Positions 33,772 through 41,912 of a DNA stretch of 64,000 nt are shown in pieces (the first letter of the stretch is position 1; each line of letters starts with the position of its first letter). The stretch is taken from contig CAVEAL010000003.1 in NCBI GenBank assembly GCA_963613665.1, positions 83,891 through 147,890 on the forward strand. Reading direction: 5' to 3'. Position numbers and translations under genes: made by a program. The notes beneath the pieces were generated by a model. The model saw only the letters and a list, made by a program, of their open reading frames with translations, searched no databases and was not told where the DNA came from. Source of the DNA: F23-B02 sp963613665. GTDB lineage: Bacteria > Bacillota > Clostridia > Oscillospirales > Oscillospiraceae.

Positions 33772-33813
33772 CTTTTTCGCCCCGAACTTGCATATTTCAA
33801 TGCGTTCGGGGCA
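33772..33813 (-). terminator. Rho-independent terminator after the rluB-type gene
   Basis: Stem GCCCCGAAC/GTTCGGGGC (33812-33804 with 33787-33779), plus inner GCA/TGC pairing, followed by GAAAAAG on the minus strand. The plus-strand side reads CTTTTTC before the stem, so the U-run is weak in the minus direction. It sits 30 bases after the pseudouridine synthase stop. Confidence 0.6.
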
Positions 33814-33842
33814 GTGTATCAAAGCTTTTGATTTTTCAGGCT

Positions 33843-34553
33843 TCATTCAGACTGTAATTCCTGCAATTCTTCCTCCGTGAGATAGCGCCACTGACCCGGT
33901 CGGAGCTGACCGAGGGAAAGGCTGCCCTCGGCAACGCGCCGAAGCTTTGTAAGCTTAAGTCCCGCGCAGTCGCACATTTTTCGTATCTGGCGGTTTCGCC
34001 CCTCATGGATGCGTATTGAAAGCTGCGTATAGTCCTCAGCTTCTTTTATTACGCTGACATCAGCCGGATGTATCCTGTATCCGTCTATTACGAGCGGACT
34101 TCCGAGCACCTTGAGCGCCGTTTCGCTGCACTTCCCCTTTACCCATGCGTGATAGGTCTTATCTGTCTGCGACGAGGGATGCATGAGCCTGTTTGCAAAA
34201 TCGCCGTCGTCGGTCATGATAAGAAGTCCCTCTGAGTACATGTCGAGCCTTCCGACAGGATACAGGCGAACACCTGCGTCCTTCACCAGCTCGCTGACAC
34301 AGCGGCGGTTTTTCTCGTCCTTTAGCGTCGTGACGTAGCCGCGCGGCTTGTTGAGCATTATGTACGTCCTCTCGGCAGGGCGCGCAAGAAGCCTGCCGTC
34401 AACACAGATAACGTCGGTGTCGGGGTCGGCGCTGTCGCCGAGAGCGGCAGGAATTCCGTTGACGGTCACCTTACCCGTTTTTATTAACTCCTCGCTGCCG
34501 CGGCGCGAGGCAATGCCCGCGGCGGATATAAGCTTTTGCAGTCGCTGCTTCAT
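33843..34553 (-). CDS. rluB: RsuA/RluB family pseudouridine synthase
   Basis: 236 residues with an N-terminal S4 RNA-binding domain (MKQRLQKLISAAGIASRRGSEELI, about 1-60) and the catalytic domain with VGRLDMYSEGLLIMTDDGDFANRL (about 98-121), where the Asp of GRLD is the catalytic residue. RluB acts on 23S rRNA position 2605 in relatives; RsuA or RluE activity cannot be ruled out. It overlaps the carboxypeptidase gene by ATGA. Confidence 0.9.
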   Translation of the reverse strand: MKQRLQKLISAAGIASRRGSEELIKTGKVTVNGIPAALGDSADPDTDVICVDGRLLARPAERTYIMLNKPRGYVTTLKDEKNRRCVSELVKDAGVRLYPVGRLDMYSEGLLIMTDDGDFANRLMHPSSQTDKTYHAWVKGKCSETALKVLGSPLVIDGYRIHPADVSVIKEAEDYTQLSIRIHEGRNRQIRKMCDCAGLKLTKLRRVAEGSLSLGQLRPGQWRYLTEEELQELQSE

Positions 34554-35680
34554 TTTTCCTCACCTATATAGTACGGTCTGAGTGCCGTATCGAACATTCT
34601 GCTGAGCCTCTCATACGCGCTCAGACGCTGAGAGGCATCTACCGTTACGTCTTCAGTATAAACCAAATTATCCTGCGCCGCAAGAGAGTCGTTGACAAAT
34701 ACGCTTATCTTCCCTACCTTTTCGCCCTCTATGCCGCCGGCAAACAGTATGCGCGGCGCTTCGAGCTTAACGCTGACCTCGTCGTTACAGCGCATAAGGA
34801 GGCGTATCCCGTTCTGCGGCACAGCCTCGGATACAGCGGCGGCTGAGGCGGCGACCTCAAGCGACAGCCTGAAGCTGTCGGCATCGTAGGACACGATGCG
34901 GTAATCGGAAAACGCCTTATCGAGCAGATACCTGTGGTCGTTCCAATCATCCGGAGCGTTCAGCGTTACGCAGACAAGGCGCATGCCGCCGCGCTCAGCG
35001 CAGCTGACGAGCGTTCTGCCAGCCGCGATCGTATAGCCGGTCTTAACGCCTATGCAGCCTTCGTATTCTCTCAGCAGGCGATTGTGGTTGTAGTATGTCA
35101 CGCCCTTTATCACGGCGCAGTTAGTCGAAACAATGCTTTTGAACGTTTCGTTTTCCATGCAGTATGCCGTAAGGCGCGCCATGTCGCGGGCAGTGGAACA
35201 GTGCCCGTCCTCGTCCAACCCGTGCGGATTGCGGAAGGATGTATTCTCAAGGCCGAGCTCGGCGGCTTTTTCGTTCATTTTCGCCGCAAAGGCAGTCTCA
35301 TCGCCGCTGACAGAGCAGGCAAGAGCCGCGGCGGCATCGTTGCCGGAATTGAGCATCATGCCGTAGAGCAGCTCACGAACGGTATAGCTCTCGCCAGGTA
35401 CGGCGTACATGCTCGAGCCCTCAATGGCGCTCCACTCGGGCTTTATGACGATCTTATCGTCAGGCTGCATGTTTTCAATGACGACGATAGCCGTCATTAT
35501 CTTTGTTATGCTTGCAATCAGCATACGCTCATCGGCGTTTTTCTCAAAAAGCACATCGCCCGTATCAGCACACAGCACTATCGCACTGTGCGCTGAGAGC
35601 TCAGCATCGGCAAGTGCCTGCACCGGCGGTATCGCAAGCGCGAGTGAGGCAATAATAATCAAGGCTATGATCTTTTTCAT
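34550..35680 (-). CDS. dacF: D-alanyl-D-alanine carboxypeptidase (peptidase S11, DacF/DacB-like)
   Basis: Penicillin-binding protein 5/6 type enzyme that trims peptidoglycan stem peptides. From the ATG at 35680 it has 376 residues with a signal peptide (about 1-24, KKIIALIIIASLALAIPPVQALA). The active motifs are SITK (about 58-61), SGN (about 113-115) and KTG (about 216-218). The C-terminal PBP5-like beta domain follows. An upstream GTG would add five residues. Next to ytfJ/gerW this position suggests a sporulation role, as for B. subtilis DacF, but that is inferred. Confidence 0.9.
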   Translation of the reverse strand: MKKIIALIIIASLALAIPPVQALADAELSAHSAIVLCADTGDVLFEKNADERMLIASITKIMTAIVVIENMQPDDKIVIKPEWSAIEGSSMYAVPGESYTVRELLYGMMLNSGNDAAAALACSVSGDETAFAAKMNEKAAELGLENTSFRNPHGLDEDGHCSTARDMARLTAYCMENETFKSIVSTNCAVIKGVTYYNHNRLLREYEGCIGVKTGYTIAAGRTLVSCAERGGMRLVCVTLNAPDDWNDHRYLLDKAFSDYRIVSYDADSFRLSLEVAASAAAVSEAVPQNGIRLLMRCNDEVSVKLEAPRILFAGGIEGEKVGKISVFVNDSLAAQDNLVYTEDVTVDASQRLSAYERLSRMFDTALRPYYIGEEK

Positions 35681-35683
35681 TAA

Positions 35684-35713
35684 AATAAGCACCACCTTTC
35701 GGCAGTGCTTATT
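35684..35713 (-). promoter_or_regulatory. Hairpin between ytfJ and the carboxypeptidase start
   Basis: Arms AATAAGCAC/GTGCTTATT (35684-35692 and 35705-35713) plus inner CC/GG, with a GAAA-type loop. On the minus strand the 3' arm carries AAAGGTGGTG, the only ribosome-site-like sequence for the carboxypeptidase, and ends in TTATTTTAATG. It could be an attenuator or could sequester that ribosome site. Confidence 0.45.
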
Positions 35714-35715
35714 AT

Positions 35716-36117
35716 TTACAGATTGAAGCGTTTTAAACGTGTTTTCTTAGCATTATTTGCAATGTTCTCGATTCTGTCCATGACGTCAGGCACCATGTCG
35801 ATGACCCTGTCAACGCCGTTTTTCGCCTGCGGTTCAACGTTTATCATACGCACACCGCCGTCCTTTACTACGAGAAAGCCGATGGGCTCGATCTTAACTC
35901 CGGCCGCGCTGCCTCCGCCGTAGCCCTGCTTGCTGCTGCCGAGCGAGTCGCCTCCGGCACCGCCGAAGCCGAAGCTCAGCTTTGAAACCGGTATGATGGT
36001 AAGCCCGTCGGGCGTGACGATAGGCTCGCCGATAATGTTGTTGACCTCAACAAGATTCTTGATGCTGTCCATTGTTGTCTGCATCATTTCGCTCAGTTTG
36101 TTGTTCTCCATTTCCAT
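35716..36117 (-). CDS. ytfJ: GerW family sporulation protein (YtfJ)
   Basis: 133 residues from the ATG at 36117 (GGGTGG upstream). The helical N-terminus is followed by the family signature NNIIGEPIVTPDGLTIIPVSKLSFGFGGAGGD-type region and a Gly-rich QGYGGGSAAG segment (about 50-80), then PIGFLVV. GerW is needed for spore germination in B. subtilis. A longer reading from 36135 is possible. The start lies inside the 3' end of the DUF2953 gene in another frame. Confidence 0.92.
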   Translation of the reverse strand: MEMENNKLSEMMQTTMDSIKNLVEVNNIIGEPIVTPDGLTIIPVSKLSFGFGGAGGDSLGSSKQGYGGGSAAGVKIEPIGFLVVKDGGVRMINVEPQAKNGVDRVIDMVPDVMDRIENIANNAKKTRLKRFNL

Positions 36118-36718
36118 TGAGTGCCACCCTTTCACGGATACGCCGTATCCTGTTATTTATAAGAATCCTCAGAAACAAAAAGCCTGCCGCAAGTCCCACG
36201 GCCAGCGCCGCGCCCAATCTCACGGACACGGAAAGCTCCGCCTCGGCGCGGCTTTCGCCGCTTTGCATATCAAGGTCGATGTATATATCCCTTTCCTTTA
36301 CGCGAAACCCGCTCTCGAAAAACGGAATTATCGAGCCGACAAGGCCGTTTACCGAATTGTAGCGCATGACCGCATCATAAGGGTCGGGTGCAGATATTAC
36401 GGCTCTGAGCCGTATTATATCAAAAAATACGACTTTTTTAAAGTGCCGCAGCGCCCGCAATGCCGTTTTTATGAGACTAAGCCAATCGTCGAAAGTAAAG
36501 TCGGACAGAAGGTTTTTCTTGGGCTTTGGCTCTGCGCCGGCCTCGGTCGGCTCACTTTCTTCGCCCCTCGGTTTTTTCTCCTTGGGCGGGTAAAGCCCGA
36601 TCCTATAAAACCACACATGCGCCGATGCCGTGAAGCTGCCGCCGGTATACGACGCGTGGACACCCGCCGGAATGAGCATTATCGCGGCCAAAATTATTAA
36701 GATAACAACAAGCGCCAT
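36047..36718 (-). CDS. DUF2953 membrane-anchored protein
   Basis: 223 residues. An N-terminal hydrophobic helix (about 3-20) begins the protein. A charged Pro/Glu/Lys linker (about 45-68) precedes a domain with ALRALRHFKKVVFFDIIRLRAVISAPDPYDAVMRYNSVNGLVGSI. A second helix is at about 165-185. This fits the DUF2953 family found between scpB and ytfJ in Clostridia; its role is unknown, with spore-related context. The last 23 codons overlap ytfJ by about 71 bases in another frame and look low-complexity (GNGEQQTERNDADNNGQHQ). Confidence 0.8.
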   Translation of the reverse strand: MALVVILIILAAIMLIPAGVHASYTGGSFTASAHVWFYRIGLYPPKEKKPRGEESEPTEAGAEPKPKKNLLSDFTFDDWLSLIKTALRALRHFKKVVFFDIIRLRAVISAPDPYDAVMRYNSVNGLVGSIIPFFESGFRVKERDIYIDLDMQSGESRAEAELSVSVRLGAALAVGLAAGFLFLRILINNRIRRIRERVALNGNGEQQTERNDADNNGQHQESC

Positions 36719-36739
36719 GGGCGCATCACCTCAACGAGC

Positions 36740-37342
36740 TTACTTCATATCCTCCATGCGGAGCTGATTGCTGCCGACCGTGTTTAGCTTTTCTATGGCG
36801 TCCTCAAGCTTTTTGACTCCGTCGCCGGAGCTTATATCCGGAAGCTCAGGAAGCTCCTCGAGTCTGCTTACGCCCATTGTGCGCAGAAAAACGTCCGTCG
36901 TGCGCAGAAGCGAGGGCCTGCCCGGTACGTCAAGCTTACCGCAGCGCTCGATAAGGCCGCGGTCAATGAGCACACCGACGGTGTATGAGCTGTCAACGCC
37001 GCGCACCTGATCTATATATGCCCTTGTAACGGGCTGAAAATACGCAACGACCGCAAGCGTTTCAAGAGCCGGCTGCGAGAGCATCGGCGGCTTGCGCTGC
37101 TCGAGCGTTTTGCTTATCACCGACGCATACTCCGGCGATGAGCACATTTGCAGCTTGTTGTCAAGCCTGAGTATACGCATACCGCGCATACCGAAGCTGT
37201 ACTCGTCGGAAAGCTCCTTTGCCGCCGCGAGTATATCGTCCTCCTCCGTCTCGAGGATCAGCGACAAACGCGCCACAGGAACGGGCTCCCCTGCCGCAAA
37301 AAGTATTGCCTCAATTGCTGACTTTATATTCTCTGTTTCCAT
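36740..37342 (-). CDS. scpB: Segregation and condensation protein B
   Basis: Winged-helix subunit of the SMC-ScpAB condensin. The 200 residues include IKSAIEAILFAAGEPVPVARL, QPALETLAVVAYFQPVTRAYIDQVRGVDS and GRPSLLRTTDVFLRTMGV, all family hallmarks. It follows scpA by seven bases. Confidence 0.95.
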   Translation of the reverse strand: METENIKSAIEAILFAAGEPVPVARLSLILETEEDDILAAAKELSDEYSFGMRGMRILRLDNKLQMCSSPEYASVISKTLEQRKPPMLSQPALETLAVVAYFQPVTRAYIDQVRGVDSSYTVGVLIDRGLIERCGKLDVPGRPSLLRTTDVFLRTMGVSRLEELPELPDISSGDGVKKLEDAIEKLNTVGSNQLRMEDMK

Positions 37343-37349
37343 TACAAAC

Positions 37350-38132
37350 CTACTCTACTATTCTGTCAAGTATTTCGCCGACGTCTCCGCCGGTAAACGA
37401 GAGCGTGTAGTCGCTCTCATCGCCCGAGAGCTCGACGCTGCCCATGCTGCACAGCTCAAGGATGGATATGAAGGTCGCCACTATCTCCGAGCGGCTGCGG
37501 CAGTCGGAATAAAGCTCCGATAGCTTCGCCGGACCGCTTTGCAGGCGCTCTATCAGCTCGCGGCTTTTTGTGCGCACTTCATATACGATGCGTGAGGGAG
37601 CGAGCCTGTGTGCAAACTCGGGCTCTGCCGGCTTCCCGCCGCGGGTAATGACCGCGTACAGTGCACGGAAGAGGTCTGCCGGCTCGTGACGGTATTCATA
37701 CTCGCGCTTTATATCCGGCAGCGGCTCAGGGAGCTTTGCGTAATACAGCAGGCCCTTTTCCGATGCCTTTTTCAGCTCCGGCGTTACCTTCTGCACGGCC
37801 GTGTATATATCCTTGCATTTGAGCTGCTCAAGTGAGCTCATGAGCTCCTCAAGCTCGCTTACCTCTTCCTCACCGGCAAGGAGCGTGCGTGTCTTGATAT
37901 ACAGAAGATGCGAGGCCATCTGCACGAACTCGCTCGTTATCTCAAGATCCATTTTCTCCATCCGGTCGAGGTATTCAAGGTACTGATCAAGTATCTCGGA
38001 TATTTTGATATCGCGTATCTCTATTTTGTTTTTCGACAGCAGCATAAGGATAAGGCTGAGCGGGCCGTCAAAGTCCTGAAGCTCGTTTTTATCCTTGACT
38101 ACGCTTTCAAGGTGAAAAGTCGGATTATCCAT
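37350..38132 (-). CDS. scpA: Segregation and condensation protein A
   Basis: Kleisin subunit of the SMC complex. From the ATG at 38132 it has 260 residues: FHLESVVKDKNELQDFDGPLSLILMLL at the N-terminus (DFDGPL is the kleisin signature), an acidic middle and a C-terminal winged helix (about 185-260). The longer reading from 38171 would add 13 residues inside the upstream M50 gene. It starts two bases after that gene. Confidence 0.94.
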   Translation of the reverse strand: MDNPTFHLESVVKDKNELQDFDGPLSLILMLLSKNKIEIRDIKISEILDQYLEYLDRMEKMDLEITSEFVQMASHLLYIKTRTLLAGEEEVSELEELMSSLEQLKCKDIYTAVQKVTPELKKASEKGLLYYAKLPEPLPDIKREYEYRHEPADLFRALYAVITRGGKPAEPEFAHRLAPSRIVYEVRTKSRELIERLQSGPAKLSELYSDCRSRSEIVATFISILELCSMGSVELSGDESDYTLSFTGGDVGEILDRIVE

Positions 38133-38134
38133 TA

Positions 38135-38827
38135 TCAATAAAACAGCTTTACCGCGAGGCTGTTGCCCCACTCGGCAAAAACAAACAGAAAATTAAAGGC
38201 CGCTTCCGTAAGCGTCTGGAGAGGCGCGGCAAGAACGTCGGTGGCTATAAGAGCAAGCAGTATGAGCATCCCGTAGCGCTCGTAACGCATGAGCTTATAA
38301 TACTTTTCATCGCTCATGAGCGAAAACAGCACCTTTGAGCCGTCCAGCGGAGGGACGGGAATTATATTGAATACTGCAAGCGCTATGCTCAGATATGCAG
38401 TTATGTAAACCATGTCGAGCACATCGCCCAGAAATTCGCTGCCGGATAGCCGGCACGGCACAAATATAACGCCGTAGATAAACAAGACAACGCAGCAGAT
38501 TATAACATTTGACACGGGGCCCGCGAGCGCGGTTATCGCCATATCGCGCTTTGGATGCCTGAAATTGCGCATATCTACCGGAACAGGCTTTGCCCAGCCG
38601 AATTTGAATGCGACCATCATTATAAGGCCGACAATGTCGATATGCTTGATGGGGTTGAGCGTGAGTCTGCCCATATTTTTTGCCGTGTTGTCGCCCAGCT
38701 TATAGGCAACGAAGCCGTGACTGAGCTCGTGCAGCGTTATGCAAACGAGCGCCGGAATAACGGCCATGAGCATATCCGTCAGCACCGACCAGTCAAGGTT
38801 CCGCATAACATCAGCGAAAGAATTCAT
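38135..38827 (-). CDS. Site-2 protease family (M50) membrane metalloprotease
   Basis: 230 residues, mostly membrane. The zinc-binding HExxH lies in LHELSHGFVAYKLGD (about 33-47) and the third ligand in VPPLDGSKVLF (about 178-188). About five hydrophobic helices are present. This compact YwhC-like group (Rv-type site-2 protease) is common beside scpAB; the substrate is unknown. It is distinct from the SpoIVFB-like protein at 53.3 kb. Confidence 0.92.
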   Translation of the reverse strand: MNSFADVMRNLDWSVLTDMLMAVIPALVCITLHELSHGFVAYKLGDNTAKNMGRLTLNPIKHIDIVGLIMMVAFKFGWAKPVPVDMRNFRHPKRDMAITALAGPVSNVIICCVVLFIYGVIFVPCRLSGSEFLGDVLDMVYITAYLSIALAVFNIIPVPPLDGSKVLFSLMSDEKYYKLMRYERYGMLILLALIATDVLAAPLQTLTEAAFNFLFVFAEWGNSLAVKLFY

Positions 38828-38839
38828 TATGATGCTTCC

Positions 38840-39430
38840 TTAAACGTATTTTAGTATCTGCGACATGAGCTCATCGCGGCCGCTCCCCTTTTCCGCCGAG
38901 AAGAGTATGAGCGGCGTGTCCCCGTCGAGGCCGAGTGTAAGACGGATAAGCTCAAGATTAGGCCCGCACTCGCTCTTTTTGAGCTTATCGGCCTTGTTTG
39001 CGACTACGACGAGCGGACACCCCGTGCTTTTGAACCACTGTGCCATGGTCACGTCGTCAGCCGTCGGCTTATGGCGCGAGTCGACGATCATAACGCCGAG
39101 GTCAATGAGTCCGTCAGAAGCAAAAAACTGCTCCATGAGCCTGCCCCAGCGCTCGCGCTCGGACTTGGAGACCTTGGCGTAACCGTAGCCGGGAAGATCG
39201 ACGAAGTAGACCTTTTTATCGATGAGAAAATAGTTTACGTGTATGGTCTTGCCAGGCGACTGTCCGACTCGGGCAAAATTTTTGCGGTTCAAAAGCCTGT
39301 TTATGACCGATGATTTTCCGACATTCGATTTGCCGGAAAACACTATGTTCGGAAGCTCGCCGCGGATAAATCCTTCGGGAGCCGCCGCACTTTTTATAAA
39401 CTCGGCTTTATTGATATTAAGTTCTGCCAT
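38840..39430 (-). CDS. engB: Ribosome biogenesis GTP-binding protein EngB/YsxC
   Basis: 196-residue TRAFAC GTPase for 50S assembly. It shows G1 GKSNVGKSSVIN (about 33-44), the G2 Thr in GKTIHV, G3 DLPGYGYAKVS (about 78-88), G4 NKADK and G5 SAEKG. It follows lon by seven bases (lon is downstream), an arrangement common in Firmicutes. Confidence 0.96.
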   Translation of the reverse strand: MAELNINKAEFIKSAAAPEGFIRGELPNIVFSGKSNVGKSSVINRLLNRKNFARVGQSPGKTIHVNYFLIDKKVYFVDLPGYGYAKVSKSERERWGRLMEQFFASDGLIDLGVMIVDSRHKPTADDVTMAQWFKSTGCPLVVVANKADKLKKSECGPNLELIRLTLGLDGDTPLILFSAEKGSGRDELMSQILKYV

Positions 39431-39437
39431 GCTTCAC

Positions 39438-41840
39438 CTACTGTCTTATGCCGGGGCGGGACTTCTTGCCCTGCACGGTCATGATCACCTCGGGCTTTGC
39501 CTCGGCATCCTTATGCAAAAGCGCCGTTTCAAGGACCGTATCGACCTTGTCGGCAAATACGAAATTGAGCGCCTTGCGCACCGTCGGGTCGATCTCTTCA
39601 AGATCGGGCTCGTTTTCGGCGGGAATTATGACCGTGCTCACGCCGTTTCGCAGAGCGGCCATGGTCTTTTCCTTCAAGCCGCCTATGGGCAGCACCCTGC
39701 CGCGCAGGCTTATCTCGCCCGTCATTGCGATGTCGCGACGCACGGGAGTGCCCGTCAGCGCGGATACTATCGCCGTGCAGACCGTAACTCCGGCCGACGG
39801 ACCGTCCTTGGGAACCGCACCCTCCGGGAAGTGGATATGTATATCTTTCGTTTTATAGAAATCCGCATCTATGCCGAGCTTCTTGGCGCGGCTTCTTATG
39901 CAGGTCATTGCCGCCTGGCAGGATTCCTGCATGACCTTGCCAAGGTTGCCTGTGAGCTCGAGCTTTCCGCTGCCGTCCACAACGGCTGCCTCAACGTCGA
40001 GCACCTCGCCGCCGACGCTAGTCCACGCAAGTCCTCGCACGAGACCGACCTCGTCGCTCAGCCTGCGCTGCTCGGGCTTGTACTTCGGTGATCCGAGGTA
40101 GGGCTGCAGTGCACCGGCGCGCAGCGAAAGGCTCTTGCGCTCACCGTCGGAGATCAGGACCGCCGTCTTGCGGCAGACGGCCGCGATCTGACGCTCAAGG
40201 CCTCTGACGCCGGACTCACGCGTATAATATGTTATGATCTCGCGTATCGCATCGTCGGCGAGCTTGAGCTGCGAGGCCTTCAGGCCGTGCTTTCTGCGCT
40301 GCTTGGGAATGAGGTGCTGCTTTGCTATGCTCAGCTTTTCCTCGTCGGTATAGCTTGAAAGCTCTATTATCTCCATGCGGTCAAGGAGCGCTCTCGGTAT
40401 GGTGTCGAGCGAGTTTGCGGTCGTTATAAAAAACACATCCGAAAGGTCAAAGGGCACTTCAAGGAAATTATCCCTGAATGCCGAGTTCTGCTCCGGGTCA
40501 AGAGCCTCGAGCAGCGCCGCGGAGGGATCGCCGCGGTAATCCGAGCCGAGCTTATCGACCTCGTCGAGCACCATAACGGGGTTCATGCTCTTTGCCTGAC
40601 GCATGCCGGCTATGATCCTGCCGGGCATTGCTCCGACATAGGTTTTTCTATGACCGCGTATCTCCGCCTCGTCATGAACGCCGCCGAGTGATATGCGCAC
40701 GCACCTGCGGTTTGTTGCGCGGGCTATGCTCATTGCAATGCTGGTCTTGCCCGTTCCCGGAGGGCCGACAAGGCACAGTATGCTGCCTCCGGCCTTGGGT
40801 GCGATCGCCCTGACGGCCAGGTACTCGATAACGCGCTGCTTGACCTTTTCAAGGCCGAAATGATCCTCATCGAGTATTTTTCTAGCCTTGTCTATATCCT
40901 GAATCTCTTCGGTTTTAATGTTCCATGGCAGCTCGAGGCACACGTCGAGATAGCCGCGTATGACCGTCGCCTCCGTTGAACCGAAGGGCTGCTTTGCCAG
41001 GTGAGATACCTCCTTGAGAAGCTTCTCCTCGATCTCCTGCGAAAGCTTGAGGCCGCGGATCTTCTGACGGTATTCGCCGATATCATCGACCGTGTCGTCC
41101 TCGCCGAGCTCCTGCTGGATTATCTTCATCTGCTCGCGCAGATAATAGTCGCGCTGGCTGCGGTTTACCTGCTCGTTTGTCGCATCGGTGAGCTCCTGCT
41201 CTATGCTCATGACGTTGAGCTCGTGGTTTAGCATCTCAATGAGCATTTCAAGTCTGCGGCAGGGATGCAGCTGCTCAAGAAGCACCTGCTTCTGCCGATA
41301 GTCAAGGCGCACGTTCTGCGCCGTGTAGTCGGCAACAAAGGCAGGGTCACGGCTGACGACAAGGTTAAGGAGCATTTCCGCCGGCATGTTGCCGGAAAGC
41401 TGTATATACTCGTCAAACAGCCCGACCGTCGTGCGCATGAGCGCTTCCTTCCTGTCGGCCGCAACCTTGTCCGCCTTGTCGGGCACGCTTTCGATATCGC
41501 CGAAGAAATACGGCTGCTCGGAGGACAACGAGACTATCCTGCCCCTGTACAGGCCTTCGGCCATCACCTTGCACAGCTTGCCGCCCGGCTGGCGCATGAG
41601 CTGGCGGATACGGCAGACAACGCCGTATTCGTAGAGGTCGGCAGGCTCAGGTATGTCGTTCGATATGTCCTTCTGGGTTACGAGAAATATCTCCTGGTCG
41701 GCAGTCTGCGCGCAGTTGAGGGCCGCCAGAGATACAGGACGCTCAACATCGAAGCTCAGGAGCATTCCCGGAAATATATTAAGGCCGCGCAGCGGGAGAA
41801 CCGCCATTGCGCGGTCGGGTATTTTTCTGTTCTGGTTCAT
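39438..41840 (-). CDS. lon: ATP-dependent protease Lon
   Basis: AAA+ serine protease for quality control. The 800 residues comprise the LON substrate-binding domain (about 10-205), a helical region and the AAA+ module with Walker A GPPGTGKTS (about 352-360) and Walker B VMVLDEVDKLG. The protease domain has the catalytic Ser in PKDGPSAGVT and Lys in LPIGGLKEKTMAA. GGGAGGT precedes the ATG. No room for a promoter exists between it and the clpX terminator, so its expression may depend on read-through. Confidence 0.96.
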   Translation of the reverse strand: MNQNRKIPDRAMAVLPLRGLNIFPGMLLSFDVERPVSLAALNCAQTADQEIFLVTQKDISNDIPEPADLYEYGVVCRIRQLMRQPGGKLCKVMAEGLYRGRIVSLSSEQPYFFGDIESVPDKADKVAADRKEALMRTTVGLFDEYIQLSGNMPAEMLLNLVVSRDPAFVADYTAQNVRLDYRQKQVLLEQLHPCRRLEMLIEMLNHELNVMSIEQELTDATNEQVNRSQRDYYLREQMKIIQQELGEDDTVDDIGEYRQKIRGLKLSQEIEEKLLKEVSHLAKQPFGSTEATVIRGYLDVCLELPWNIKTEEIQDIDKARKILDEDHFGLEKVKQRVIEYLAVRAIAPKAGGSILCLVGPPGTGKTSIAMSIARATNRRCVRISLGGVHDEAEIRGHRKTYVGAMPGRIIAGMRQAKSMNPVMVLDEVDKLGSDYRGDPSAALLEALDPEQNSAFRDNFLEVPFDLSDVFFITTANSLDTIPRALLDRMEIIELSSYTDEEKLSIAKQHLIPKQRRKHGLKASQLKLADDAIREIITYYTRESGVRGLERQIAAVCRKTAVLISDGERKSLSLRAGALQPYLGSPKYKPEQRRLSDEVGLVRGLAWTSVGGEVLDVEAAVVDGSGKLELTGNLGKVMQESCQAAMTCIRSRAKKLGIDADFYKTKDIHIHFPEGAVPKDGPSAGVTVCTAIVSALTGTPVRRDIAMTGEISLRGRVLPIGGLKEKTMAALRNGVSTVIIPAENEPDLEEIDPTVRKALNFVFADKVDTVLETALLHKDAEAKPEVIMTVQGKKSRPGIRQ

Positions 41841-41863
41841 ATGCTTTACCTCCCTGATGAGGA

Positions 41864-41911
41864 ATAAAAAAACGCGGCAAGGCAGGGCAATGCCCCGTCT
41901 TGCCGTGATGT
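41864..41911 (-). terminator. Rho-independent terminator after clpX
   Basis: Long imperfect stem (CACGGCAAGACGGGGCA with TGCCCTGCCTTGCCGCG, 41908 to 41873) followed by TTTTTTTATT on the minus strand. It starts just after the clpX stop and ends about 25 bases before lon. Confidence 0.82.
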
Positions 41912-41912
41912 A

